NCBI RefSeq assembly: GCF_902833145.1
Contig: NZ_CADFEN010000017.1
Location: 31,806-95,805 of the forward strand
Source: Burkholderia sp. BCC0506
Lineage (GTDB): Bacteria > Pseudomonadota > Gammaproteobacteria > Burkholderiales > Burkholderiaceae
Direction of reading: 5' to 3'
Length of the DNA: 64,000 nucleotides
A program made the translations under genes and the position numbers. Positions 15,892-25,230 of this stretch are shown piece by piece. A model generated the notes under the pieces. It did not search any database and was not told the origin of the DNA. It saw only the letters and a list, made by a program, of their open reading frames with translations. Each line of letters opens with the position of its first letter. Positions within the stretch are counted from its first letter, which is position 1.

Positions 15892-18123
15892 TTGAATCGC
15901 TTCGTGCCGTTTCTCCGACACGCGTGGCTCCGTTGCCGCGCCCGGGTCGCGCCGCTCGCCGCCGCGAGCCGCGCACGCCTTCGCGCGCTGGGTGCCGGCG
16001 CGCTGCATCGACTGCGCCATCCCACCCGGCGCGGCGTCGCGCTGACGCTCGCCGCGATCCCGGTGCTGGGCCTGCTGGTCCTGCTCGCGTTCGTGCCGTT
16101 CACGCCGAGCATCGGCGACATCCGCAAGGCGCGCATCGACCGCCCGGCGCGCGTGCTGTCGGCCGACGGCCGGCTGATCGCCGAATTCCGGCCCGTGAAC
16201 CGCGAATGGGTGCCGCTCAAGCAGATCTCGCCGCACATGGTCGACGCGCTGATCGCGACCGAGGATCACCGCTTCTACGCGCATCACGGCATCGACTGGC
16301 GCCGCACGCTCGCCGCCGGCCTGCATACGTTCTCCGGCGACCGCCAGGGCGGCTCGACGATCACGCAGCAGCTCGCGCGCAACCTGTATCCCGACGAAGT
16401 CGGCCGCGCGCCGACGCTCACGCGCAAGGTGAAGGAGCTGATCACCGCGTTCAAGATCGAAGCTGTGTACAGCAAGGACGAGATTCTCGAAACCTACCTG
16501 AATACCGTGCCGTTCCTGTACAACGCGTACGGCGTCGAAATGGCCGCGCGCACCTACTTCGGCAAGTCGGCGGACCAGCTCGACCTCGCGGAAAGCGCGA
16601 CGCTCGTCGGTATGTTGAAGGGCAACAGCTACTACAACCCGGTGCTGAATCCGGAACGCGCGGTCCAGCGGCGCAACATCGTGCTCGGCCGCATGGCGCA
16701 GACGGGCATGCTGTCGCCGCAACAGCTCGCGAAACTGCAACGCCAGCCGCTGCGCGTCGACTTCGAACCGCAGACCGCGCAGCCGGGCCTCGCGCCGCAT
16801 TTCGCGGTGCAACTGCGCAAGTGGCTGATCGCGTGGGCCGACCGCAACAACTACGATCTCTACTCGGACGGGCTCGTCGTACGCACGACGCTCGATGCGC
16901 GGTTGCAGGAGATGGCCACGCAGGCGTTGACGCGGCAGACCGAACGGCTGCAGGCGATCGCCGACAGCGCATGGCGCGGGCCGGCCGGCTGCGGGCTGCG
17001 CAACGACCTGTTCCGCGGCTTCATCCGGCAGACGCCCGAGTATCGCCAGGCGCGCGACGCCGGGCTCGCCGACGTGGTCGCGGTCAAGCAGCTCGGCGCG
17101 AACCGCGAATTCGTGCGGGTGCTGTGCGAGCGCAAGACGCAGGTGCAGGCCGGCTTCGTCGCGATCGATCCGCGCAACGGCGCGATCCGCGCGTGGGTCG
17201 GCAGCCCCGACTTCGGCAGCGAGCCGTTCGATCACGTGGTACAGGCGCGGCGCCAGCCGGGCTCGACGTTCAAGCCGTTCGTCTATGGCGCCGCGTTCGC
17301 GGACGGCATGCGGCCGGGCGACACGTTCGTCGACCGCCCCGTCGCGATCCCGGTGGACGGCCGCGCCGTGTGGCGGCCGACCGATGCGGAACCGCCGACC
17401 GGCGAACCGATGACGCTGCGCGACGGGCTGGCGCTGTCGCGCAATCGCATCACCGCGCAGGTCATGCAGCATGAAGGCGCCGCGAAGGTTGCGCAGCTCG
17501 CCCGCGCGATGGGCGTGCGCGACAGTCCGCTCGACGCGGTGCCGTCGCTCGCGCTCGGCACGAGCCCCGTCACGCTGAAGGAAATGGTGTCCGCGTACGG
17601 CACGATCGCGAACCGCGGCGTGTACGTGGCGCCGCAGATGATCACGCGTATCGAGGATCGCGACGGCAAGGTGCTCGCCGCGTTCGGCAGCGCGCCGCCC
17701 GAGCGTGCGTTGCCGGTGGCCGCCGCGCAGACGCTCGTCGACGCGATGCGCGGCGTCGTCGATTACGGAACCGGCGCGGACATCCGCTCGCGCTACGGGA
17801 TTCGCATCGACGTCGCGGGCAAGACCGGCACGACGCAGGACAACACGGACGGCTGGTTCATCCTGATGCATCCGCAACTGGTGGCCGGCGCGTGGGTCGG
17901 CTTCGACGACGGCAGCGTGACGCTGCGCAGCGACTACTGGGGCGCGGGCGCGCACAGCGCGCTGCCGATCGTCGGCTCGTTTTACGACGCGGCGCTGCGC
18001 GCGCGAGCGATCGATCCGCACGTGCAGTTCTCGCCTGACTTCCGGCCGCGCAGCGCGCCGGCGCCGAAGCGGCGCGCGCCGCAGCATTCAGGGCTGTTCG
18101 ACTGGCTCAGGTTGTTCCGCTGA
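15892..18123 (+). CDS. Class A penicillin-binding protein (PBP1A-like transglycosylase/transpeptidase)
   Basis: A 743-residue bifunctional peptidoglycan synthase. A basic cytoplasmic tail is followed by one membrane anchor (about 48-70), a GT51 glycosyltransferase domain with the catalytic Glu124 in ATEDHRFYAHHGID and GGSTITQQLARNL, and a transpeptidase domain with STFK (Ser458, Lys461), SRN (516-518) and KTG (644-646). All catalytic motifs are intact, so it should polymerise and cross-link glycan strands at the outer face of the inner membrane. The start is TTG at 15892; no nearby ATG gives the complete anchor. It converges with the adenosine deaminase gene. An accessory PBP rather than the main mrcA copy is possible. 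Confidence 0.92.
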   Translation: MNRFVPFLRHAWLRCRARVAPLAAASRARLRALGAGALHRLRHPTRRGVALTLAAIPVLGLLVLLAFVPFTPSIGDIRKARIDRPARVLSADGRLIAEFRPVNREWVPLKQISPHMVDALIATEDHRFYAHHGIDWRRTLAAGLHTFSGDRQGGSTITQQLARNLYPDEVGRAPTLTRKVKELITAFKIEAVYSKDEILETYLNTVPFLYNAYGVEMAARTYFGKSADQLDLAESATLVGMLKGNSYYNPVLNPERAVQRRNIVLGRMAQTGMLSPQQLAKLQRQPLRVDFEPQTAQPGLAPHFAVQLRKWLIAWADRNNYDLYSDGLVVRTTLDARLQEMATQALTRQTERLQAIADSAWRGPAGCGLRNDLFRGFIRQTPEYRQARDAGLADVVAVKQLGANREFVRVLCERKTQVQAGFVAIDPRNGAIRAWVGSPDFGSEPFDHVVQARRQPGSTFKPFVYGAAFADGMRPGDTFVDRPVAIPVDGRAVWRPTDAEPPTGEPMTLRDGLALSRNRITAQVMQHEGAAKVAQLARAMGVRDSPLDAVPSLALGTSPVTLKEMVSAYGTIANRGVYVAPQMITRIEDRDGKVLAAFGSAPPERALPVAAAQTLVDAMRGVVDYGTGADIRSRYGIRIDVAGKTGTTQDNTDGWFILMHPQLVAGAWVGFDDGSVTLRSDYWGAGAHSALPIVGSFYDAALRARAIDPHVQFSPDFRPRSAPAPKRRAPQHSGLFDWLRLFR

Positions 18124-18157
18124 GCGCGACGGCGGCGGGTTCCGCCAGGAAATGCGC

Positions 18158-19258
18158 TCAGCCCGCCGCAAGCGTTGCGGCGAGCGCATCGAACTCCGGC
18201 GCCCATGCCGCGCGCCACGCGGCCCTCGTCGCGTCATCGACCCATGCACCGTCGATCCCGTTCAGCATGAATTGCTTCAACTCGCCCACGGTGAAGCCGA
18301 AATGGCTGAACATCAGCTCCCACGCCTCGCTCGGGTTGACCTTGTGCAGCGTCGGATCGTCGGTGTTCGGATGAATCTTCAATCCGAGGCCCGGCATCTT
18401 GCGCATCGGATGCAGCGCGGCCCATTGCTCCGGCGGCAGCGTGCGCAGGTAATACGAATTCGTCGGCACGACGGTAAACACGATCCCGCGCTCCGCGTAG
18501 CGCGCGCACAGCTCGGGGTTGTCGACGATCGTATAGCCGTGATCGACGCGGTCCACCTGCAGCAGATCGACGGCCGTCTCGACGTTGCGCCACGGCATCC
18601 CGAACTCGCCCGCGTGCGCGGTCGTGCGAAAGCCGGCCGCACGCGCGTTGCGGTACGCCTTCCAGAACAGTTCCGGCGGCCGGTCGTTCTCGCGATAGTC
18701 GATGCCGAGCCCCGCGACTTCGTCCGCGCGATTCGCCTTCATCCACTCGACGATCGCCACCGCTTCGTCGGGGTCCTGCTCGCGGTCGATGCTCGGAATC
18801 AGGCGCGCGCCGATCCCGAAATCACGCGCGGCATCGCGGATCGCCGTCACGATCGCCGCCTGCGCGTCCGTATACGCGATACCCGATACACGCACCGTTC
18901 CCGTCGGATTCCAGAAGAATTCCGCATGCCGCACGTTGTGCGCGGCCGCGTCTTCCAGATACTCGTATGCGATCCGACGCAGATCGTCGGGTTGCGTCAG
19001 CAGATACTTGTCGAGCGCGCGCAGCACGTGCAGCACGCCGACCGGCTTCTCGCCGCGCGCATAGAACGCGTCGATCTCCGCGCGCTCGATCGGCGCGCCG
19101 CTGCGCTGCGCGAGCGCGACGAACGTGTCGTGCCGCACCGCGCCGAGCAGGTGGCAATGCAGCTCGACCTTCGGCAGCGCGTGGAAGAAGGCCCGATGGG
19201 CCGGCGTGATGTCGATGCCCGTGCGGGCGGCCGGGACGTTGCCTGGTGTTGCCTTCAT
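18158..19258 (-). CDS. add: Adenosine deaminase family protein
   Basis: A 366-residue amidohydrolase of the adenosine/adenine deaminase family, converting adenosine to inosine (or adenine to hypoxanthine) with Zn2+. Visible motifs: KVELHCHLLGAV with the metal-binding HxH (the more usual HLHG appears here as HCHL), TTAHAGEFG with the catalytic Glu region, RVDHGYT, and KIHPNTDDP with the metal-binding Asp. It lies 44 bases downstream of the NCS2 purine permease on the same strand, so import and deamination are likely coexpressed. Adenosine versus adenine specificity cannot be settled by eye. Confidence 0.87.
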   Translation of the reverse strand: MKATPGNVPAARTGIDITPAHRAFFHALPKVELHCHLLGAVRHDTFVALAQRSGAPIERAEIDAFYARGEKPVGVLHVLRALDKYLLTQPDDLRRIAYEYLEDAAAHNVRHAEFFWNPTGTVRVSGIAYTDAQAAIVTAIRDAARDFGIGARLIPSIDREQDPDEAVAIVEWMKANRADEVAGLGIDYRENDRPPELFWKAYRNARAAGFRTTAHAGEFGMPWRNVETAVDLLQVDRVDHGYTIVDNPELCARYAERGIVFTVVPTNSYYLRTLPPEQWAALHPMRKMPGLGLKIHPNTDDPTLHKVNPSEAWELMFSHFGFTVGELKQFMLNGIDGAWVDDATRAAWRAAWAPEFDALAATLAAG

Positions 19259-19302
19259 GTCAGTCTCGTTTCGGTAGTGCCATTGCGTCGCGAAGCCGTC
19301 TC

Positions 19303-20652
19303 TCAGTGCGGCTTCACGACGGTCCAGAAGTAATAGCCGAGCGGAATCGCGAGCACGACGAGCCCCCACGACACGTCGCGCCAGCGGCCGGCCAGCAGCT
19401 TGACGAGCACGTAGCACAGCAGCCCGCCTGCAATGCCGGTGCCGAAGCTGTTCGACATCAGCGTGAGCAGCACCATCGACATCACGGGCAGCGCATCGGT
19501 GAAGTCGTCGAAATGCGTATGGCGAATCGTCGCGAACATCGACAGCCCGATCAGGATCAGCGCTGGCGCGGTGGCCTCCTTCGGGATCGCGAGTGCGACC
19601 GGCACGAACAGCAGCATCGCGGCGAACAGCACGGCGGCAGCCAGCGACGACAGGCCGCTGCGACCGCCCGCCTCGACGCCGGCCGCCGATTCGATCAGCG
19701 CGGTCAGCGCGGGAATGCCGAACACCGGCCCGAGCGTCGCGGCGAGCGAATCGACGAGAAACGGCCGGTTGATGTTCGGCAGGTTGCCCTGTTCGTCGAG
19801 CAGGTTCGCCTTCGCACCGACCGCGAGCGCGGTGCCGAGCGTCGAGAAGAACTCCGCCGCGAAGAACGCGAACAGGTACGGCGCGGCGGCCAGGCTCAAC
19901 GCGCTGCCGATATCGAGCTTGAACGCGATCGGCGCGATGCCGTGCGGCAGCGACACGAACGACGCGGGCAGGCGCGTGACGCCGAGCGGCACGCCGGCCG
20001 CGGCCGCGACGAGAATCGCGATCAGGATCGCGCCGGGCACCTTGCGCGCCTGCAGCACGATCGCCACCGCGAGGCCGATCAGCGCGACAAGCGCACCCGG
20101 CCGCGAGAAATCGCCGAGCGCGAACGCGTTCGTCTTCGCGTTCGCGACGACCATCCCCGCATTGCGCAGCCCGAGCATCGTGACGAACAGCCCGATCGAC
20201 GCGCCGAGCCCGAGCTTGATCTGCACCGGAATCAGCCGCACCACGACGCCGCGTGCGCCGAGTATCGTCAGCAGGAAGAACAGCACGCCCGACACGCACG
20301 CGATGCCGAGGCCCGTCTGCCAGCCGACGTGCTCGGTCGTCGCGAGCGTCACGCCGATGATCACCGAGCCGCCGATACCCGGGCCGACGAGGAACGGCAG
20401 GTTCGCATACAGCCCCATCAGCGCGGTGAACAGCACGAACACGACGATCGTCGCGGTGGTCGCCGCGCCGCGCTCCATCCCGCCCGTCGCGAGCAGCGAC
20501 GGAATCACGACGAGCAGGTACGCGGCCGCGAGAAACGACGTGACGCCCGCGATCGTCTCGGTGCGCACGCTGGTGCCGCGCGCGGCGAGCGCGAAGCGGC
20601 GCTCGAGCCAGTTGGCCGGCGCACGCGCCGGTATCGTGTCAGTCGCTGACAT
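19303..20652 (-). CDS. NCS2-family purine permease (AzgA-like)
   Basis: A 449-residue inner membrane transporter with about 13 hydrophobic segments. The N-terminus ERRFALAARGTSVRTETIAG is characteristic of the AzgA (guanine/hypoxanthine/adenine) branch of NCS2, and PGIGGSVIIGVTLATTEHVG and FFAAEFFSTLGTALAVG contain the conserved substrate-site residues of that branch. It takes up purine bases by proton symport. A strong ribosome binding site (GGGAGA) precedes ATG 20652. It forms an operon with the downstream deaminase and is divergent from a LysR-type regulator, the probable controller. Confidence 0.88.
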   Translation of the reverse strand: MSATDTIPARAPANWLERRFALAARGTSVRTETIAGVTSFLAAAYLLVVIPSLLATGGMERGAATTATIVVFVLFTALMGLYANLPFLVGPGIGGSVIIGVTLATTEHVGWQTGLGIACVSGVLFFLLTILGARGVVVRLIPVQIKLGLGASIGLFVTMLGLRNAGMVVANAKTNAFALGDFSRPGALVALIGLAVAIVLQARKVPGAILIAILVAAAAGVPLGVTRLPASFVSLPHGIAPIAFKLDIGSALSLAAAPYLFAFFAAEFFSTLGTALAVGAKANLLDEQGNLPNINRPFLVDSLAATLGPVFGIPALTALIESAAGVEAGGRSGLSSLAAAVLFAAMLLFVPVALAIPKEATAPALILIGLSMFATIRHTHFDDFTDALPVMSMVLLTLMSNSFGTGIAGGLLCYVLVKLLAGRWRDVSWGLVVLAIPLGYYFWTVVKPH

Positions 20653-20746
20653 GGTGGTTCTCCCGTGATTCCGAATATTGTCCTGTGTCGGTTCGTGCAG
20701 CACGGTCTTATACTGCCGCGTACCGCATCCCGCCCGTCCCGTTCCG

Positions 20747-21658
20747 ATGTCGTCCGATCGCTCGTCGCTGTTGCCCGCACTCACGTTGCGGCAGGTCCAG
20801 CATTTCGTCGTCCTTGCGCATGCACGCAGCTTCACGCAGGCTGCGCAGTCGCTGTCGCTCACGCAGCCCGCGCTCACCGCGTCGATCCGACAGATCGAGT
20901 TCCTGCTCGGCGGCCGCCTGTTCGCACGCACCGCGCACCGGCTCACGCTGACCACGGCGGGCGAGGCCGTGCTGCCGCTCGCCGAACGCCTGCTGAACCA
21001 GGCGCGCGGCACCTTCGACGACATGACGCGGCTCATCGGCGAACGCATCCAGACCGTGCGCATCGCGTTCATTCCGTCGGTCGCGGGCCGCCTGCTGCCC
21101 GCGCTCAACACACTGCGCGGCACGCACCCGACGCTGCGCTTCACGCTCACCGACCTGCCGAACAGCGCGCTCGTCGAAGCGGTGCGCGACGGCGTCGCGG
21201 ATCTCGGCATCGGCGTGCGCGAACCCGACGGCGACGACGGCACGCTGCGCTACCGGCAACTGTTCGAGGACGAAATCGTGATCGTCGTGCGGCACGACGA
21301 TCCGCTGGCCCGCGCGAAGAGCGTCACGTGGGCGAAGCTCGTCGATCGCGAACTCGCGGTGTTCGTGCGCGGCAGCGTCAGCGAATCGCTGCATCGCACC
21401 GGCGGCGCCGAAAAGCTGCGCCTGAACGTCGCGTACCGGATGGAATACACGGAGCCGCTCTATGCGCTCGCGCGCAATGGCCTCGCGATCGCCGTACTGC
21501 CGAGTCTCTATACGATGCATCTGCACGATCCCGAACTCGTCGCGCTGCGCGTCGACAAACCGCGCGTCACGCGCGCGATCTCGCTGATCTCGCTCGCCGC
21601 CGACGATCGCGGCCCGCACGTGCGGGCATGCCGCGAGTGGATCGCGAAGCACATCTGA
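20747..21658 (+). CDS. LysR-type transcriptional regulator
   Basis: A 303-residue LysR-type regulator. The N-terminal winged helix is clear: LTLRQVQHFVVLAHARSFTQAA, LSLTQPALTASIRQIEFLLGG (recognition helix), RLFARTAHRLTLTTAGE. The effector domain follows with two Rossmann-like subdomains (VRIAFIPSVAGRLLPALN). It stands between, and divergent or opposite to, the purine permease/deaminase operon (left) and the nucleoside hydrolase/porin operon (right), so it probably activates purine nucleoside use. The start at 20747 places the HTH at the usual distance; an extension to 20678 is less likely. The inducer is unknown. Confidence 0.88.
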   Translation: MSSDRSSLLPALTLRQVQHFVVLAHARSFTQAAQSLSLTQPALTASIRQIEFLLGGRLFARTAHRLTLTTAGEAVLPLAERLLNQARGTFDDMTRLIGERIQTVRIAFIPSVAGRLLPALNTLRGTHPTLRFTLTDLPNSALVEAVRDGVADLGIGVREPDGDDGTLRYRQLFEDEIVIVVRHDDPLARAKSVTWAKLVDRELAVFVRGSVSESLHRTGGAEKLRLNVAYRMEYTEPLYALARNGLAIAVLPSLYTMHLHDPELVALRVDKPRVTRAISLISLAADDRGPHVRACREWIAKHI

Positions 21659-21687
21659 TTCCGTTCGCCGCGCCCGGCCCCCCGCGC

Positions 21688-22740
21688 TCAGGGCAGCTTC
21701 GCGATGCGCTCGACGAGCGTCGCGTAGAAGCGGTCCGCGTCGACCTCGTTGATCCACGTCGCGTTCGCCGCACGGCCGCTGCGCCCGTTCCAGTCGACGA
21801 TCGTCTCGCCGAGCGTCCACTGCCCGGTCGTCTCGACCGCCACGTTCACCTTGCGTCCGCCGAACAGCGTCGGATCGACGAGATAACCGACGGCCGTCGG
21901 GTCGTACATCGGCGCGTCGTCGATCCCGCGCCGCTTCCTGTTGTATGCAAGTTCGGCATCCATGATGTCCGCGACGATCGCGCCGCAGCGATTGCCGAGC
22001 GCGCGCAACGGCGCGACGCGCGCCGGCGTGATCGGCGCCTTCACCGCGACGTCGCGCGGCAGCACGACGATCGGCACGCCGCTGCCGAACACGACTTCCG
22101 CCGCCTGCGGATCGACGTAGATGTTGAACTCGGCGGCCGGCGTAATGTTGCCGCGCTCGAAGAACGCGCCGCCCATCAGCACGATCTCGCGCAGCGCGGC
22201 GCGAATCTGCGGCGCCTCGACCAGCGCGGTCGCGAGGTTGGTCAGCGGGCCGAGCGCGCACAGCGTCACGCTGCCCGGCGCCGCGCGGCTCAGCGTGTCG
22301 ACGAGGTACGACACCGCGTGACCGGCGGCGAGCGGCGCGCGCGGCTCGTGCAGTTCGACGCCTTCGAGCCCCGTCTTGCCATGCACGTTCGCGGCCGTCA
22401 CGAGATCGCGCACGAGCGGGCGCGGGCAGCCGGCATACACCGGCAGCGTCTTCGTGCGGCCGGCCCAGTCGCGGACGATCCGCGCATTGCGTTCGGTCAG
22501 GTCGAGCGGCACGTTGCCCGCCACGGCCGTCAGCGCGCGCACGTCGAGCCGGTCCTGCGCGCCGAGCGCGAACAGGATCGCGATGGCGTCGTCCTGCCCC
22601 GGATCGGTATCGATGATCACCGTGCGGCGCGCGGCGTCGCCGTCGGCCGCGAATGCGCCGGTTTCGGGCAGCAGCGCGGTGCCGGCCAGCGCGGCGGACA
22701 GTTTCAGGAAGGTGCGGCGGGATGCGATCGGATGAGTCAT
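21688..22740 (-). CDS. Tat-exported nucleoside hydrolase (IunH family)
   Basis: A 350-residue nucleoside N-ribohydrolase. The N-terminus carries a twin-arginine signal, SRRTFLKLSAALAGTALLP, ending near AFA, so the folded enzyme should be exported to the periplasm. The mature part starts with VIIDTDPGQDDAIAIL, the Ca2+-binding Asp cluster of the family, and later has LCALGPLTNLATAL and LMGGAFFERGNITPAAEFN, both substrate-site blocks. It splits nucleosides to base and ribose. It lies eight bases downstream of a porin gene on the same strand, and a purine base permease lies nearby: porin entry, periplasmic cleavage, then base import is a plausible route. Confidence 0.9.
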   Translation of the reverse strand: MTHPIASRRTFLKLSAALAGTALLPETGAFAADGDAARRTVIIDTDPGQDDAIAILFALGAQDRLDVRALTAVAGNVPLDLTERNARIVRDWAGRTKTLPVYAGCPRPLVRDLVTAANVHGKTGLEGVELHEPRAPLAAGHAVSYLVDTLSRAAPGSVTLCALGPLTNLATALVEAPQIRAALREIVLMGGAFFERGNITPAAEFNIYVDPQAAEVVFGSGVPIVVLPRDVAVKAPITPARVAPLRALGNRCGAIVADIMDAELAYNRKRRGIDDAPMYDPTAVGYLVDPTLFGGRKVNVAVETTGQWTLGETIVDWNGRSGRAANATWINEVDADRFYATLVERIAKLP

Positions 22741-22748
22741 GGTCGGGC

Positions 22749-23861
22749 TCAGAAAACGTGCCGGACGCCGAGCGTCGCCATCATCTGGCGCGTGCCGGTC
22801 GAACGCGCATACGCGAAAATCTGCGCATGATCCGCGTCGCCGGCCGCCTGCTGCGCGATCACCGTCAGCGCGACGTCGGTGCGTTTGGACAGGAAGTAAT
22901 CGGCCTGCAGGTTCACCTGATGCCATTTCGGCCGCTTGTCGATCACGTCGTACTTGCCGTTCGTGAACGCATACGCGGCGCCGAGAAAGAGCTGCGGCGT
23001 CATCGTGTAGACGACGTTCACGCCCAGGTTCTGCAAGTGCAGATGCGAATGATCGAGGTAATCGTAGCGCACGTCGGTGAACATCGCCGCGAACTGCGCG
23101 CGGCCGATCGTGTAGAAGCCGCCCGTGCCGGCGATTCGCTGCCGGCTCGCGTACGCGGCCGGCGACAGCGCGCTCTTGCTGAAGATCAGCAGCGGCGACG
23201 CGTAGTCGTTCGCGATCGCGCCGTCCTGGTTCGTCGCGCTGTACGGATGGTTGTACTGCGCATAGACCGCGCTCCAGCGCAGCGGGCCGCGCTCATAGCC
23301 GAGCCCGAAGCTGTACGCGCTGTTGTTCGCGAAACCGGTCGCATTGCTGAAGCCGTACAGCGCGGTGAATTTCAGCCCGTAGTAGACGGGGCTCACGTAC
23401 TTCACCGAGTGCTGCACGCGGATGTCGTTGTAGCCGTTGTCGTTGTCGCCGATGTTCACGCCGTTGCTTGCGATGATCACCGGCCCGATGTAGTCGTGGA
23501 TCGCGTCGTACTGGCGGCCGAAGGTCAGCGAGCCATAGGTGCGATCGGCCAGCCCGACGTACGCCATGCGCCCGAACTCGCGGCCGTTCTGCGCGGCCGT
23601 GCCCGTCATCACGTTGAAGCCGTTCTCGAGCTGGAACACCGCGGACAGTCCCTGCCCGAGATCCTCCTTGCCCTTCAGCCCCCAGCGCGGGTTCTGGTTG
23701 GTGCCGGACAGCGCCTGCCACGCGTTCTTGCCGCCCTGGTTCGTCGCGAACCCGACGCCGGCCGAGATCAGGCCGTACAGCGTGATGCTGCTTTGCGCGC
23801 AGGCATGGGTCGCGAAGGCGCCGAGCATCGCGAGCGGAGCGAGCTTGTAGAGAGTTTTCAT
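22749..23861 (-). CDS. Outer membrane porin, nucleoside-cluster copy
   Basis: A 370-residue Gram-negative porin. The signal peptide (MKTLYKLAPLAMLGAFATHACA) is followed by QSSITLYGLISAGVGFATN, the standard first strand, and the protein ends in TLGVRHVF with terminal Phe. Other family blocks are NPRWGLKGKEDLGQGLSAVF and FGRQYDAIHDYIGP. It belongs to the same family as the porin at 7044 but is clearly a different member. Eight bases separate it from the Tat-exported nucleoside hydrolase, so the two form an operon and the channel may admit nucleosides; this specificity is inferred from context only. Confidence 0.9.
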   Translation of the reverse strand: MKTLYKLAPLAMLGAFATHACAQSSITLYGLISAGVGFATNQGGKNAWQALSGTNQNPRWGLKGKEDLGQGLSAVFQLENGFNVMTGTAAQNGREFGRMAYVGLADRTYGSLTFGRQYDAIHDYIGPVIIASNGVNIGDNDNGYNDIRVQHSVKYVSPVYYGLKFTALYGFSNATGFANNSAYSFGLGYERGPLRWSAVYAQYNHPYSATNQDGAIANDYASPLLIFSKSALSPAAYASRQRIAGTGGFYTIGRAQFAAMFTDVRYDYLDHSHLHLQNLGVNVVYTMTPQLFLGAAYAFTNGKYDVIDKRPKWHQVNLQADYFLSKRTDVALTVIAQQAAGDADHAQIFAYARSTGTRQMMATLGVRHVF

Positions 23862-24021
23862 GCGGGTCGTGTGGTCGGTGGTGGGCCAGGCGCGGCAGGG
23901 TTCCGCGAAACTGGATTCGACTATACGAACCCGGATCGGATAATAAAAGTTTGCTTTCCTTATATCTGGATAAAACGGATTTATTCTCATCTCCACGCCT
24001 GCCGTGCTCGACGAACGGCGC

Positions 24022-25230
24022 TCAGTCCGCCGTGTCGCCGCTCTTCGGCAGCTTCGACCACGCGCCGCGCCCCGGCAACGGCGACCAGGCCGGGCGGGTC
24101 TTGCGGGCGCTGTCGATCACGACCAGGTAGCGGCCCGCGATCGGCGTGATGTCGCGATCGCGACGCAGCACCCACAGCGACTTGCCGGCCTCGACGCGTG
24201 CCTGGTAGTCGTCGTCGAGCAGGCCATGCCGGTCGAGGAACGTGTTCAGCGATGCGGGAATCCGCACGCAGCCCTTCGAGTGGCGGATGCCGAGCAGCGC
24301 TTCGAGCCGGTCGGGGTCGGTCGCATGCATCTGGAAGCGCATCGGCGACACGCCGCCCTTGCCCCAGCCGCGCTCGCCGTCCACCCAGCCGAAGTCGTAG
24401 ATGCGCATGTCGCGGCGGCCGTAGCCGCGAATGCCGTTCTCGTTCGTCGTGCCTTCCGCACGGAAATCCATCGTGTCGGGCGAATGATGGAACACGCCGA
24501 GCGGCGTCAGAAAATGGTCGTACTGGCCCGGCAGCCCGGTGCCGACCGGCGATGCGCCGATCATCAGCCACGCATTGGCCGGTGTCGCACGAAAGTAGAC
24601 GAACAGCGCCTGCACGTTCGGCGCGCGGTCGACCATCGCGACGTATTCGCCGGCGAGATCGCCGAGATCGGCGTCGGCGAGCGCTTTCTGGAGCCGCTCG
24701 CCGTACGCGCGCTGCTCGCTCGCCGGCACGTTCAGGCGTCGCGTGACTTCCTGCGTGAAACGCTTGCGCATGTCGAGCGCGCGCGCCGTCGCGTCTTGCG
24801 CCTCTTCGGCCGACAGCGGCGGATGCCGGCGCGGCGGGGTCGGCGGAGGCGGCTCGGCCTCGCTCGCGGGTGTGCCGGATGCGGCCGATGCAGGCGCGGC
24901 AACCGATGCTGCGGAAGCGGCCGACGCACCCGATGCCGCGCTCGCGGAGTCCCCGTGATTCGCGTGTGATGCGGCGGATGTCGGCGCGGCGGCGGATGCA
25001 CCCGACCCTGCATGCGCGGACGAAGCCGGCTGCGTACGAGAGGCCGCCGACGCAGGCGACGCAACAGATGAGGATTGCAGAGCGGACGACGGAGCCTCTG
25101 ACGCGGCAAAGGCAGGTCGTTCGGCGAGAGCGGAAATCGACACCGCGGCAGCGAGCCACACGTATGCGGCGACTGCACGGCTGAGGCAACGCGGCTTCGC
25201 AAAGCGCCGCGCCAAATGGGCAAGAATCAT
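24022..25230 (-). CDS. L,D-transpeptidase (YkuD) family protein with Ala/Ser-rich linker
   Basis: About 402 residues from ATG 25230. After a hydrophobic N-terminal segment comes a low-complexity Ala/Ser/Pro-rich linker of about 110 residues, then a globular part with the YkuD domain: YDHFLTPLGVFHH, then RHSKGCVRIPASLNTFLD containing the catalytic Cys in the SxGCxR motif. Family members form 3-3 cross-links in peptidoglycan or attach proteins to it. The usual H-G-x-Cys is SKGC here. The start is uncertain: the frame opens at 25320, with alternatives at 25287 and 25230, and none has a strong ribosome binding site; all keep the hydrophobic segment. Export to the periplasm is expected. Confidence 0.82.
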   Translation of the reverse strand: MILAHLARRFAKPRCLSRAVAAYVWLAAAVSISALAERPAFAASEAPSSALQSSSVASPASAASRTQPASSAHAGSGASAAAPTSAASHANHGDSASAASGASAASAASVAAPASAASGTPASEAEPPPPTPPRRHPPLSAEEAQDATARALDMRKRFTQEVTRRLNVPASEQRAYGERLQKALADADLGDLAGEYVAMVDRAPNVQALFVYFRATPANAWLMIGASPVGTGLPGQYDHFLTPLGVFHHSPDTMDFRAEGTTNENGIRGYGRRDMRIYDFGWVDGERGWGKGGVSPMRFQMHATDPDRLEALLGIRHSKGCVRIPASLNTFLDRHGLLDDDYQARVEAGKSLWVLRRDRDITPIAGRYLVVIDSARKTRPAWSPLPGRGAWSKLPKSGDTAD

